The translations under genes were made by a program, and so were the position numbers. Shown piece after piece: positions 26,658 through 35,391 of a stretch of DNA of 64,000 nt. Every line of letters begins with the position of its first letter. The first letter of the stretch is position 1. Under the pieces are notes generated by a model, which worked only from the letters and a program-made list of their open reading frames with translations, was not told where the DNA came from and searched no databases. Source of the stretch: CAVOJY01 sp963696405 (GTDB taxonomy: Bacteria; Chloroflexota; Limnocylindria; Limnocylindrales; CSP1-4). Where the stretch lies: positions 310,001-374,000 of the forward strand of contig CAVOJY010000003.1 of assembly GCA_963696405.1 (NCBI GenBank), in the 5' to 3' direction.

Positions 26658-27902
26658 TTACCTCGTTTCCAGCAGGGTGGCGACCCGGTCGAGCAGGCGG
26701 TCGGCCACTTCTCGCTTGGGCAGCAGCGGCCACGGCTCGGGCGCCGATCCGGGCGTGATGAGGGTAACGCGGTTCGTGTCCACCTCGAACCCCGATCCCG
26801 GCTCGGTGACGTCGTTCGCAACGAGGAGGTCGACGCCCTTGCGACGGGCCTTCGCGGGGGCGCGCGCGAGCGACCCGGTTTCCGCGGCGAACCCGACGAT
26901 GACGGGGCGGCGCGCGTCGCCCTCCGCGGTGCGCTCCTCGGCCGCTCGCACAGCCTCGGCCAGGATGTCGTCCGTGGCCTGCAACTCGAGCACGAGCGAA
27001 CCGCTCCGCTCGAGCTTGCGTTCCGCCGCGTCGAGCGGACGGAAATCCGCGACGGCCGCCGCCATGACCAGCGCGTCGGCGCCCGGAAGCGCCGAGAGGA
27101 CCGCCGTGCGCATCTCCGCCGCCGTCGTGACGCGGGTGACCGACGCGCTCTCGGGGAGGGGAATCGTGGTGGTCCCCGCGACGAGGTCCACGACCGCGCC
27201 GCGCTCGAGGGCGGCCTCGGCGACCGCCACCCCCATGCGTCCGCTCGAGCGGTTGCCGATGAAGCGGACCGGGTCGATGGGCTCGGCTGTGCCGCCGGCC
27301 GTGACGAGGATGCGCCGGCCCTCGAGATCGCGGCGACGCCCCCCGATCGGCTCCACGATCGCTTCCACGACCGCCTCGAGAATGGCCGCCGGCTCCGCGA
27401 GACGCCCGCGGCCGGACGCGCCGGACGCCAGCAGCCCGACCGCCGGTTCCACGATGTGGTACCCGAACCCGCGGAGTCGCTCGACGTTGGCCCGGGTGGC
27501 CGGATGCGCGTACATCTCGCCGTCCATCGCGGGCGCCACCACGACCGGGGCGCGCGCCGCCAGGCAGGTGATCGTGATCACGTCGTCGGCCAGTCCTCCG
27601 GCCATAGCCGCGAGCCAGCGCGCCGTGGCCGGGGCGACGACGATGGCGTCCGCCCGTTCGCCCGCCGCGACGTGGGCGATGCGCTGGTCCGGGAGGAGCG
27701 CCAGCGGGTCGCGCACGACCGGCCGTCGGCTCAGGGTCTCGAACGTGAGGGGCCCCACGAAATGCGTGGACGCCTCAGTCATGAGGACCTGCACCTCGGC
27801 GCCCTCGGAGGCCATGAGCCGCAGCAGCTCGACCGCCTTGTACGCGGCGATCGATCCAGTGACGCCGAGGAGGATGAAGCGCCCGGCCAGCCGTCCGCTC
27901 AC
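26658..27902 (-). CDS. coaBC: Bifunctional phosphopantothenoylcysteine synthetase/decarboxylase
   Basis: CoaBC adds cysteine to 4-phosphopantothenate and decarboxylates the product. The N-terminal flavodoxin-like decarboxylase has LLGVTGSIAAYK, the substrate residues around VVVAPATARW, and APAMDGEMY. The C-terminal synthetase has LVTAGGTAEPIDPVRFIGNRSSG and the AVADFRP and KRKGVD-like segments. The GTG start at 27902 overlaps the coaX stop (GTGA), so an upstream frame extension is unlikely. It is 414 aa. Confidence 0.93.
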   Translation of the reverse strand: MSGRLAGRFILLGVTGSIAAYKAVELLRLMASEGAEVQVLMTEASTHFVGPLTFETLSRRPVVRDPLALLPDQRIAHVAAGERADAIVVAPATARWLAAMAGGLADDVITITCLAARAPVVVAPAMDGEMYAHPATRANVERLRGFGYHIVEPAVGLLASGASGRGRLAEPAAILEAVVEAIVEPIGGRRRDLEGRRILVTAGGTAEPIDPVRFIGNRSSGRMGVAVAEAALERGAVVDLVAGTTTIPLPESASVTRVTTAAEMRTAVLSALPGADALVMAAAVADFRPLDAAERKLERSGSLVLELQATDDILAEAVRAAEERTAEGDARRPVIVGFAAETGSLARAPAKARRKGVDLLVANDVTEPGSGFEVDTNRVTLITPGSAPEPWPLLPKREVADRLLDRVATLLETR

Positions 27903-28699
27903 GACCAGCGGCCCTCCGCCGCCAGCACGAGCAGCCCGCGCAGGGTCAGGTCGGGGTCCAGGACATCGACGCCCGGGATGTCGGCCGCCCATGGCAGGCG
28001 GCTCCCGCCTCCGGTGAGGACCACGATCGGCCGTCGCCCCTGGGAGAGCGTCGCAAGCTCGCCGCGCACGCGGGAAACCAGCTCGGACACCGCGCCTGCC
28101 TGGCCGAAGACGGCGCCGCTGCGGAGCGCCTCAACGGTGTCGCGCCCGATGGCGCGCGGCGATCCGCCGAGCTCGACGTGGGGCAGCTTCGCCGTCCGCG
28201 AGGCCAGTGCGTCGAGCGAGAGCTGCGGTCCTGCGGCGATGGCGCCCCCGAGGAAGGCCCCGTCGGCGCCGACCGCGTCAACCGTGGTCGCGGTCCCGAT
28301 GTCCACCACGATCGCCGGCGTCCCGTGGAGCCGCGCCGCGGCAAGGGCGTTGACCAGCCGGTCCGCGCCCACCTCGGCCGGCCGGTCGACGTGGACGGCG
28401 AGCGGGACCGTGGCGGCCGACGCCTCGAGAAAGGGGAGGTGGCGTCGCGCGGCCACGGCGGCGACGGCCTTGCTCACCGGCGGCACGACCGACGCGAGCA
28501 CGACGCGGGTGACCTCGCTCAGCCGACGACCGTCGAGGCCGAGCAGGCCGTCGAGCAGCAGCTCCACCTCGTCGGCCGTGGCGCGTTCCGGCGTCGCGGC
28601 GTGCCGGGTCCGGCCCGGCTCGGCGGCCGCGGCGAGATCCCGGTCGGCCGCGAGGGCTGCGGTCAGCGTCGAGTTGCCGGCGTCAATGGCGAGCAGCAT
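27899..28699 (-). CDS. coaX: Type III pantothenate kinase
   Basis: CoaX phosphorylates pantothenate, the first committed CoA step, and belongs to the acetate/sugar kinase fold. LLAIDAGNSTLT is the N-terminal phosphate-binding loop; ADRLVNALAA, the catalytic VVDIGTATTVDAV and LTGGGSRLP complete the active site. It is 266 aa. It is the first gene of a minus-strand operon with coaBC, panB and panC, leaving only panD, coaD and coaE outside the window. The ATG at 28699 starts the fold; earlier starts would add a Gly/Ala leader. Confidence 0.92.
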   Translation of the reverse strand: MLLAIDAGNSTLTAALAADRDLAAAAEPGRTRHAATPERATADEVELLLDGLLGLDGRRLSEVTRVVLASVVPPVSKAVAAVAARRHLPFLEASAATVPLAVHVDRPAEVGADRLVNALAAARLHGTPAIVVDIGTATTVDAVGADGAFLGGAIAAGPQLSLDALASRTAKLPHVELGGSPRAIGRDTVEALRSGAVFGQAGAVSELVSRVRGELATLSQGRRPIVVLTGGGSRLPWAADIPGVDVLDPDLTLRGLLVLAAEGRWS

Positions 28700-28825
28700 G
28701 CACTCGATGATACGCGCGGCCGCGCTCGCGCCGGCGCAGCCGGGCCTCCCGCCTGTGGCAGCGTGTTCTCCGGCGAAGAGCCGCATATCCTACGGTGAAC
28801 GGGTCCAGGATGCCGGAGGTACGTC

Positions 28826-29296
28826 GTGACGCTCGAGCCGAACGCGAGCTTCTTCGTCAACAGCGGCGTCCTGTCGAACCCGCACGACATGTACCACCTG
28901 CTGCGGCCGCTCCTTCGGAGTGCCGTGGGCTACCGCTACTTCCGGGACGACCGGCTCGTGTCCTGGGGCACGGGCCCGGTGGAGCGGGTGCTGGTCGGCC
29001 GGCCGGATCTCTCGTCGTTCTTCACCCCGGTCTCGATCTGCATCAACGTTGGCTCGTTCGAGTACCTCGAGTTCGAGACGCTGCCCGACCTGGGGCTGGA
29101 GTACCGGCTCGTGCAGGGCGAGGAGCGCGTCGTCCTCTTCCTCCTGCCCGGGACACCGCAGGGGGCAGGCGGAGACGTGCAGCAGGCATTCGAGCTCGAG
29201 GCGCCCGGTTTCGTCCAGCTCGAGCTGAGCGGCCTGGGGTCGGGGGAGGGGAGCCCGGGCTCCGGCCGGGAGACCGGCGGTACCGCGGATCCGTGA
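28826..29296 (+). CDS. Hypothetical protein, 156 aa
   Basis: Probably a soluble beta-rich protein with aromatic residues (YRYFRDDRLVSWG, FFTPVSICINVG). A GTG at 28826 follows GGAGG. It is transcribed divergently from coaX with 126 bases between them. The last ~25 residues are a Gly/Ser/Glu tail. It is followed within 37 bases by the M16 peptidase gene. No family recognised. Confidence 0.6.
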   Translation: MTLEPNASFFVNSGVLSNPHDMYHLLRPLLRSAVGYRYFRDDRLVSWGTGPVERVLVGRPDLSSFFTPVSICINVGSFEYLEFETLPDLGLEYRLVQGEERVVLFLLPGTPQGAGGDVQQAFELEAPGFVQLELSGLGSGEGSPGSGRETGGTADP

Positions 29297-29333
29297 GCGC
29301 AGTCGGCGCCTGCGCCGGCTGCCCCCTGTTACG

Positions 29334-30608
29334 ATGCGCGCGATGTTCGAGCGCTCCGTGCTGCCCTCCGGGCCGCGCGTCATCTCCGTGCGGGTCCCCG
29401 GCGCACGATCCTTCTCCGCGGTGGTCTATGTGCGCGCCGGTTCCCGACTGGAGTGTCGCGAGGAATCCGGGACCGCGCATTTCCTCGAGCATCTCGTGTT
29501 CAAGGGGACCGCCTCGTTCCCGGATACCCGCACGGTGTCGGAGGCCATCGAGGGCGTGGGCGGCACCAGCAACGCCGCGACCGACCGGGAGGCGACCACC
29601 TACTGGGCACGGGTGCCTGGTCGCGAGACCGAGCGCGCCATGCACGTGCTCGGCGATCTCGTCACCCGGCCGCTCCTTCGGGGCAAGGACATCGAGAACG
29701 AACGGACGATCATCGTCGAGGAGATCCGCTCCTACCGTGACGATCCCGGGGAATTCGTCTTCACGCTGCTCGACCAGGCGGTCTTCGGGGACACGCCCCT
29801 GGGGTGGGAGATCGCCGGCAGCGAGGAGTCCGTCCGCGGCCTGGACCCGGACGGGATCCGGGATTTCTGGCGCCGCGGGTACCAGCCGTCGAACCTCGTC
29901 ATCGCCGCCGCAGGTGACATCGCTCACCAGGATGTGGTCGCCCTCGCCTCGTCGTACTTCGGCTCGGGCGACGGCGTGACGCCGGCGATGGACGGTGCGC
30001 CCCTGCTTCCTGCTCCGAACAACGTGCTCATCGATCGGCGAAAAGGGGCCCAGGCTCACCTCTGCGTCGGGCTCCCGGCCCTGCGCCGGGACGACCCGGA
30101 GACCTGGGTGCTCGAGATCCTCCACACGGTGCTGGGCGACGGCACGAGCAGCCGGCTCTTCCTCCACCTCCGGGAGGAGGCAGGGCTGGCGTACGACGTC
30201 CATTCGTTCGTGACTGACTTCCACGACTGCGGCCTCCTCGGCGTCTACGCCGGGGTGGACCCGGCGGCGCTCGGCCGCGCCCTCGAGGCGGTCCTCGCCG
30301 AGCTGGCCGACTTGCGGGATCGACCCGTGCCGGCCGATGAGCTGGCGCGCGCCCGTGCGTTTGCCGGCGGCCGGCTCGAGCTGCGCCTGGAGGACGGGCG
30401 TAACCTGGCGTCCTGGCTCGGTGTCCAGGAGGCGCTCCACGAGCAGACGATGACAATCGAGCAGGCGCTGTCGAAGATCGAGGCCGTGGACGCCGAGGCG
30501 GTGCAGCGCCTCGCCGGCAGGCTCTTCCGCGATGAGGCCCTTGCGCTCGCGGTCATCTCGCCCCCCGGGTACACCCGGCGTTTCGGCGATCGGTTGCGGC
30601 TGCCGTGA
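29334..30608 (+). CDS. M16-family zinc peptidase
   Basis: M16 (pitrilysin-type) peptidases have an inverted HxxEH zinc motif; here HFLEH lies at residues 49-53 with the downstream glutamate in ENERTIIVEEI. The R/Y-containing C-terminal half (GDGTSSRLFLHLREEAGLAYDV) matches the second M16 domain. At 424 aa it is a single-chain, mitochondrial-processing-peptidase-like enzyme. The substrate is unknown. The start may be either ATG 29334 or ATG 29343. Its stop overlaps the GTG of the next gene. Confidence 0.9.
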   Translation: MRAMFERSVLPSGPRVISVRVPGARSFSAVVYVRAGSRLECREESGTAHFLEHLVFKGTASFPDTRTVSEAIEGVGGTSNAATDREATTYWARVPGRETERAMHVLGDLVTRPLLRGKDIENERTIIVEEIRSYRDDPGEFVFTLLDQAVFGDTPLGWEIAGSEESVRGLDPDGIRDFWRRGYQPSNLVIAAAGDIAHQDVVALASSYFGSGDGVTPAMDGAPLLPAPNNVLIDRRKGAQAHLCVGLPALRRDDPETWVLEILHTVLGDGTSSRLFLHLREEAGLAYDVHSFVTDFHDCGLLGVYAGVDPAALGRALEAVLAELADLRDRPVPADELARARAFAGGRLELRLEDGRNLASWLGVQEALHEQTMTIEQALSKIEAVDAEAVQRLAGRLFRDEALALAVISPPGYTRRFGDRLRLP

Positions 30609-31708
30609 GCGATCCGTTCGAGATCCTGATGGGGGCCCGGCCCGCGGCGATCGAGCCCGCGCCCTTGCCGGAGCCTGTCGAGCCGGAACCTGTCGAGCCG
30701 GAGCCTGTCGAGCCGGAGCCGTGGCACGGCGCTACGGCCGGCGGTCGCGACCCGGAGGCGCGGCTCGCCCGGATCCACCTGGGGACCGGGCTCCACGCGC
30801 TGGCGCGTGCCGAGCTGGAGACTCTCGCGGGGCGAGGCGCGCTCGATGGGCCGGCCCTGGTGGACCTCGCCGAGGTGCGGTGGCGAACCGGCGACCTGGT
30901 CGGCGCCGGGGACGCGGCGCGGGCCTGCCTGGAGGCCGGGCTGACCGATCCGGTGGTCTTCTGCGTGGCGGCCGAAGCGGCGGCGTCCGTCGGACGCACC
31001 AACGACGCGCGCGAGCTGGCGGCGCGCGCCCTTGCGGCCGAGCCCGATCGCATCGATGAGTTGCTCGCGGGGCAGCCGCGGAGCCCGGTCTGGCCGGCCC
31101 CGCGGGTCCCGGCCCCGCCCGCCGGGCCGCCGCCGGCCGTTCCGCCGCCACAGGTCCGGGGCATCCCGATGATTCCGCCACTGCCCCGCCAGGCGGCGGC
31201 TGGCGCCGTGCCCCCGGTCGCGTCGGGCGAGGGATCCCGGATCGCCATCCCGGTCGGTCCAGCCGTCGCCGGCGCTCCCGAGGCTACCGCGGCGCCCGCC
31301 GCGTCGGCTGCCGCGGGGCCCATCGCTACCGCGGGGCCTGCCGGGGGCAGCGCAGCAGCCACCACGGCCCTCGCCGGGAGCGCGCGTGCCGACGGCGGGC
31401 GCGAAGGCCCCGCGTCTGCCGCCGCGGATCTCATCGACGTGCAGGCCGCGGTCGCCCGCGGCGAGATTGCCGGCATCGCGGTGCGCCTCGAACTCGTCCT
31501 GCGGGAGCAGCCGATCCTGGCGCCGGCAGTGCTCAGCGTCGCCGACGACGCACTCCGGGTCGGTCCGACCGCCCACGAGTGCGCCTCTCTTCACCTCGTC
31601 CGTGCCGACGCGTACCGCCTCATGGGTCGCGAAACCCAGGGTCGCGAGGCCTTCCAGGAAGCGAGCCGCGCCCTGCGTGGCGCCCAGCAACTGCAGGAGA
31701 ACCCGTGA
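30605..31708 (+). CDS. TPR-like protein with Pro/Ala-rich regions
   Basis: A 367-aa protein beginning at a GTG that overlaps the peptidase stop. The N-terminus has three to four EPVEPEP repeats (DNA repeats at 30,667-30,720). A middle region (about residues 50-160) looks like two or three helical tetratricopeptide-type repeats with ARAELETLA and AGDAARACLEAG. A long Pro/Ala/Gly linker follows, then a helical C-terminus with RADAYRLMGRETQGREAF, which is again TPR-like. It lies between the M16 peptidase and ndk with four-base overlaps on both sides. It is probably a scaffolding protein. Confidence 0.6.
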   Translation: MSDPFEILMGARPAAIEPAPLPEPVEPEPVEPEPVEPEPWHGATAGGRDPEARLARIHLGTGLHALARAELETLAGRGALDGPALVDLAEVRWRTGDLVGAGDAARACLEAGLTDPVVFCVAAEAAASVGRTNDARELAARALAAEPDRIDELLAGQPRSPVWPAPRVPAPPAGPPPAVPPPQVRGIPMIPPLPRQAAAGAVPPVASGEGSRIAIPVGPAVAGAPEATAAPAASAAAGPIATAGPAGGSAAATTALAGSARADGGREGPASAAADLIDVQAAVARGEIAGIAVRLELVLREQPILAPAVLSVADDALRVGPTAHECASLHLVRADAYRLMGRETQGREAFQEASRALRGAQQLQENP

Positions 31709-32160
31709 TCGAACGCACCCTCGTCCTCATCAAGCCGGACGGCGTCCAGCGTCAACTCGTCGGTCGCATCATCGCGCGCTACGAGGAGCGCGGCCTCAAG
31801 GTGGTCGGGCTCAAGCTGGAGCGGGCCGGCGGCGACCTCGTGGACCGCCAGTACGCTTCCCACCGCGGGCAGGGGTTCTTCCCGGCCCTCATGCAGTTCA
31901 TGACGTCGGGCCCGCTGGTCGCCATGGTGCTCGAGGGGCCGGGCGCGATCGCCGTGGTGCGCGCGCTCAACGGCGCAACGCGCGCCATCGAGGCCGCTCC
32001 GGGCACCATTCGCGGCGACATGGCCCTCGACACGCGCATGAACCTGGTGCATTCGTCGGACGGACCTGAGGCGGCGGCGCGAGAGATCGCGCTCTGGTTC
32101 GACCAGGACGAGCTCCTGGAGTACCGGAGGGACGTCGATCCCTGGGTGACCGGATCCTGA
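31705..32160 (+). CDS. ndk: Nucleoside diphosphate kinase
   Basis: Ndk transfers a phosphate between nucleoside tri- and diphosphates through a phosphohistidine. The catalytic His lies in NLVHSSDG (residue 116), with the nucleotide-binding LIKPDGVQR at the N-terminus and RGDMALD before the active site. The GTG at 31705 overlaps the preceding stop (GTGA). The 151-aa length is normal, with a slightly longer C-terminus. It ends the plus-strand operon starting near 28,826. Confidence 0.95.
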   Translation: MIERTLVLIKPDGVQRQLVGRIIARYEERGLKVVGLKLERAGGDLVDRQYASHRGQGFFPALMQFMTSGPLVAMVLEGPGAIAVVRALNGATRAIEAAPGTIRGDMALDTRMNLVHSSDGPEAAAREIALWFDQDELLEYRRDVDPWVTGS

Positions 32161-32214
32161 CGACGCCGGGAACCTGGGCGCGGGTCCGGGCCGTACCGCG
32201 CCGCTCCGTCCGGG

Positions 32215-33768
32215 TCAGGGAGCCGGAGCGCTCGTCGGCGCAGGTTCGGCCGGGACCTCCGGCAGCGACCGGAAGGGGTCGCCCGCCCGGACGTCCACCG
32301 GTACGATCCCGCTCGCGAGGCTGAACGCGAGGACACCCACCAGGAGCGCCGTCGCAGCCGCGAGCGCAGTGCGTCGCACGGCGCCCCGGCCGGTATCCCC
32401 CGGCACTCCAGCACCCACGGGCACGTCGGCACCCTGCACGGGGGTCCGGCGGAACCCCTCGACCGCGAGGCGCGCGTAGGCGAGCAGCCCGAGCCAGGCC
32501 GCGACGAGCCCGATCGAGGTGAACGGCTCGGGGACCGCTCCCTGGATGAGCGCCAGGCGGGCCGCGGCAACCGGCCACCCGGGCAGGCCATACGTCGCGG
32601 CGGTCAAGAGGGCCAGCCCGATGAGCAGGAGAACCGACTCGACGGCGGGAAGCCGCAGGATCCAGCCTCGGGACCGCAATCCCGGCACCGTGCCTCCTGC
32701 GTGCGCGTGCGCCTGCGCGAGCACGAGCACCCAAGCCACCATGCCGGTGCGGGCGACCGTGTTGACGAGCAGCAGGGTCCGGGCGGCGTCGTTGAGGTCG
32801 GGACCCTCGGGGGCGATGGCGAGGACGAGAAGACCCGCATCGCCGACCAGGCTCCAGGCGAGGAGCCGCTCGGGGTCCGTCTGCAGGGTGGCGATGGCGC
32901 CGCCGATCAGCAGCGTCGCGACCCCGAGGGCCGCAGCGGCGTTGCGGCCGTCCGGTGGCACCAGGCCGGCAAGCGGGCCGAGTGCGGCCGCCGACCAGGC
33001 AATGGCGGCGAGCGCCATGGTCGCAGGGAGCCAGGCAGCCGACATCGCCACAACCGGGAGGCGAGTCGCGGTGAGCAGTCGAACGACAGGGCCCTGGAGG
33101 GGAAACGCGCCGCCGCGGACGGCGAGGCCCGCCGCCACGAGGAGGACGCCGACCATCGCTCCGGTCGTATCCGGGAGATCGGCCGCGGTGCTTCCGGCGG
33201 CCGCAACCGTCGGCCAGAGAACCCCCAGGGCCGCGAGTGCGCCTCCGGCCGCTGCGAGCCTCAGCCAGCCGGCGCCCGGAGCGCCCTCGACGTCCGGCCG
33301 CGCCGCCAGCGGCGCCAGGAGGGCGGTCGCGGCCGCGATGACGACCATCGACGAAGCCGGACCGGCGAGACCGACCGGCGCGAGATCGGCTTCCTCGCCC
33401 GGGACCGCCACGGCCGCGAAGAGTGCAAGCGCGACTGCCGCCAGGCCGACAAGGAGGCCGGCAAGCAGCGCGGGGAGGCCGGTGTCAGAGGCGGGCGCTC
33501 GACCGGCGAGGAGTGCGGCAGCGACCGCCACGCCCGCAACCGAGCAGCCCGCGGCGATGACCGCCAGGCGGGCGTACGGCGACGCAGCGATCGGCAGGCC
33601 GACGATCGAGGAGGAGGACAGCGGGTCGAGCCCCACCGCCATCGCGATCGCCGCAGCAAGCCCGGCGAACCCAACGGCTGTTGACCAGGCCGGACGGTCG
33701 CGCAGGGCGAACGTGGCGGCGGCGGCCGCCAGGAGCACCGCGACGAGGATCCCCGGAGTGACCGGCAC
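32215..33768 (-). CDS. NuoN/MrpD-like membrane protein (orphan proton-translocation subunit)
   Basis: A very hydrophobic protein with about 13 predicted membrane helices. Segments such as GAFPLQGPVVRLL and the middle helix containing QTDPERLLAWSLVGDAG resemble the NADH-quinone oxidoreductase subunit N / antiporter subunit D family (Proton_antipo_M). The usual complex I genes are absent. A conserved charge (Glu in VGDAGLLVLAIAPEG-like helices) is partly retained. The chosen start is the GTG at 33768, seven bases after the upstream gene's stop. The C-terminal 30 residues are Pro-rich. It may work with the preceding small membrane protein. The assignment is moderate. Confidence 0.65.
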   Translation of the reverse strand: MPVTPGILVAVLLAAAAATFALRDRPAWSTAVGFAGLAAAIAMAVGLDPLSSSSIVGLPIAASPYARLAVIAAGCSVAGVAVAAALLAGRAPASDTGLPALLAGLLVGLAAVALALFAAVAVPGEEADLAPVGLAGPASSMVVIAAATALLAPLAARPDVEGAPGAGWLRLAAAGGALAALGVLWPTVAAAGSTAADLPDTTGAMVGVLLVAAGLAVRGGAFPLQGPVVRLLTATRLPVVAMSAAWLPATMALAAIAWSAAALGPLAGLVPPDGRNAAAALGVATLLIGGAIATLQTDPERLLAWSLVGDAGLLVLAIAPEGPDLNDAARTLLLVNTVARTGMVAWVLVLAQAHAHAGGTVPGLRSRGWILRLPAVESVLLLIGLALLTAATYGLPGWPVAAARLALIQGAVPEPFTSIGLVAAWLGLLAYARLAVEGFRRTPVQGADVPVGAGVPGDTGRGAVRRTALAAATALLVGVLAFSLASGIVPVDVRAGDPFRSLPEVPAEPAPTSAPAP

Positions 33769-33775
33769 GTCCGCT

Positions 33776-34384
33776 CTATCCTCGCCGCCGTCGCGCGCCT
33801 TGCTCCGGGCTGGCGGGCGCTCCCGCCGGCCCGAGCGCCCTGGCCGCTCCGGCAATCACGACAAGCGAAACGGCGAGAGCGGCCGCGAACGAAGACTCGA
33901 CGATCACGCCAAGCCCGGCCGCCGCGAGCGGGACCGCGACCAACGCCAGGATGGCCCCCGCGGCCGTTCGCCGCACGCCGGTCGCAAACAGCAGCAGGGC
34001 CCCCGCGGCAAGGCCGCACGCCGACGCCGCGGCCAGCGCTGCCGCGTCGCCCGGACCGCCGCTCGCTTGCCCGGCGGCGAACGTCATGGCGGCACCAAGC
34101 ACGACAAACGCCGCTTCGGGCCATCCGCCGAGCGGGACCGGCGCTGCGACCGGCATCGTTCGGGGCGGTCCTCCGAGCAGCAGGAACGCCGCCAGGAGGG
34201 CCGCGACGACCCAGAATGCGCTGGCGAGAGATCCCAGGGTCGGGACGAGGGCGAGCGGCGCGGCGAGCATGGCAAGGCCGAGGCCGAGAACAGGCGCCCG
34301 TGTGCCGGCAGTTGCGACGGCCAGGGCTGCACCCATGACCACGCCGGATGCGCCGGCCAGCGACGCGATCGCGGCCGGTTCCAC
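33776..34384 (-). CDS. Small polytopic membrane protein, 202 aa
   Basis: The protein has about six hydrophobic helices with Ala/Leu/Gly-rich composition and no recognisable motif. It ends in a positively charged ARRRRG, suggesting a cytoplasmic C-terminus. It is just before the NuoN-like gene, and 16 bases after signal peptidase I, so all three are likely one transcript. The family is not recognised; a partner subunit role with the NuoN-like protein is an inference from position. Confidence 0.5.
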   Translation of the reverse strand: MEPAAIASLAGASGVVMGAALAVATAGTRAPVLGLGLAMLAAPLALVPTLGSLASAFWVVAALLAAFLLLGGPPRTMPVAAPVPLGGWPEAAFVVLGAAMTFAAGQASGGPGDAAALAAASACGLAAGALLLFATGVRRTAAGAILALVAVPLAAAGLGVIVESSFAAALAVSLVVIAGAARALGPAGAPASPEQGARRRRG

Positions 34385-34399
34385 GGGATGCCCGGAGGA

Positions 34400-35041
34400 T
34401 CAGGCCGCGCGGCTCAGGCGCGCGGCGCCGGACCCGCCGCCGCTGGTCGCTCCGGCCGGCGCGACGGAGGGCAGCGGAAGCGGCCGGAGATCGGGATAGG
34501 CAGGCGTTGCCAGGACCGTGAGCGTATTGATCGGCCAGTAGCGAAGCCACGCACGGCCGATGACGGTCGAGTCCGAGATCGGGCCAAAGACGCGTGAGTC
34601 GCTGGAGTTCTGCCGGTGGTCGCCGACGACGAAGAGCTCGCCGTTGGGGATGACGTAGTGGTCCTGTCCGCCGGTCGCCTCGGTGGTCTGGCCCGGGAAG
34701 ACGTACGGCTCGTCCAGCTCCTGGTCGTTGATGTAGATGTGGCCGTCGCGAATGTCCACCACGTCGCCGCCCACCCCGATCACGCGCTTGATGTAGGGGA
34801 TCGAATCGGGCGGTGCGTTCGGGGGGAGAAAGACCACGATGTCGCCTCGCTTGTACGAGTCGAACCGGGGCGTGAGCTTGTCCACCAGCACGTACTGCCC
34901 GGGCTCGAGCGTGTTTTCCATACTCATCTGCTCGACCTTGTACGGCTGGGCGACGAACGTCTGGATTACCAGGAAGATGATGAGCGTCAGGACGATCGTC
35001 TCGGCGGCCTCGAGCAGGCAGCCCAGTGCACGCCGGTTCAC
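34400..35041 (-). CDS. lepB: Signal peptidase I
   Basis: Signal peptidase I removes signal peptides from exported proteins. The N-terminal membrane helix is followed by the catalytic Ser at S40 (EQMSMENT) and the general-base Lys at K85 (PYIKRVIG), and by the conserved GDHRQNSSDSRVFG box. The start is the GTG at 35041, giving 213 aa with an N-terminal anchor; a TTG slightly upstream is possible. The C-terminal ~30 residues are Pro/Gly/Ala-rich. It is divergent from the H+-pyrophosphatase promoter region. Confidence 0.92.
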   Translation of the reverse strand: MNRRALGCLLEAAETIVLTLIIFLVIQTFVAQPYKVEQMSMENTLEPGQYVLVDKLTPRFDSYKRGDIVVFLPPNAPPDSIPYIKRVIGVGGDVVDIRDGHIYINDQELDEPYVFPGQTTEATGGQDHYVIPNGELFVVGDHRQNSSDSRVFGPISDSTVIGRAWLRYWPINTLTVLATPAYPDLRPLPLPSVAPAGATSGGGSGAARLSRAA

Positions 35042-35224
35042 GCTCCCACGGACCTGCAAGTCACAAGGCGGGAGTATAGGCGCAAGCCCGTCCGACCGGC
35101 TCCCGGTCAGGGTGCGCCCCACGCCCATCCGGCGAACGGCGGTTGTCGACCGGCCCGGGCGACCCGGGGCGGCCTTGGTTGACCGGTGGGCCGATCGGCC
35201 CGCAAGGTACGGCCGTTTCGCGGT

Positions 35225-35254
35225 TTGACCCCGTGCGAACCGGGTTGCTAGAGT
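35225..35254 (+). promoter_or_regulatory. Sigma-70-like promoter upstream of hppA
   Basis: TTGACC at 35,225 and TAGAGT at 35,249 are separated by 18 bases, close to the vegetative consensus. The leader to the hppA GTG is about 130 bases. It lies in the gap between divergent lepB and hppA. Confidence 0.55.
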
Positions 35255-35391
35255 TGCCTTCCCGCCCGGCACGTCGTGAGGTGCTGCGCCCCATTCGACG
35301 GTTCCCTGGTGCGCCCGACTCGCAGGGTTCGGGGCGGCGCGAAACGAAGGGCCAAGGAACGAAGGCCCAAGGAAGTGGAGGCTGAGCCGAC

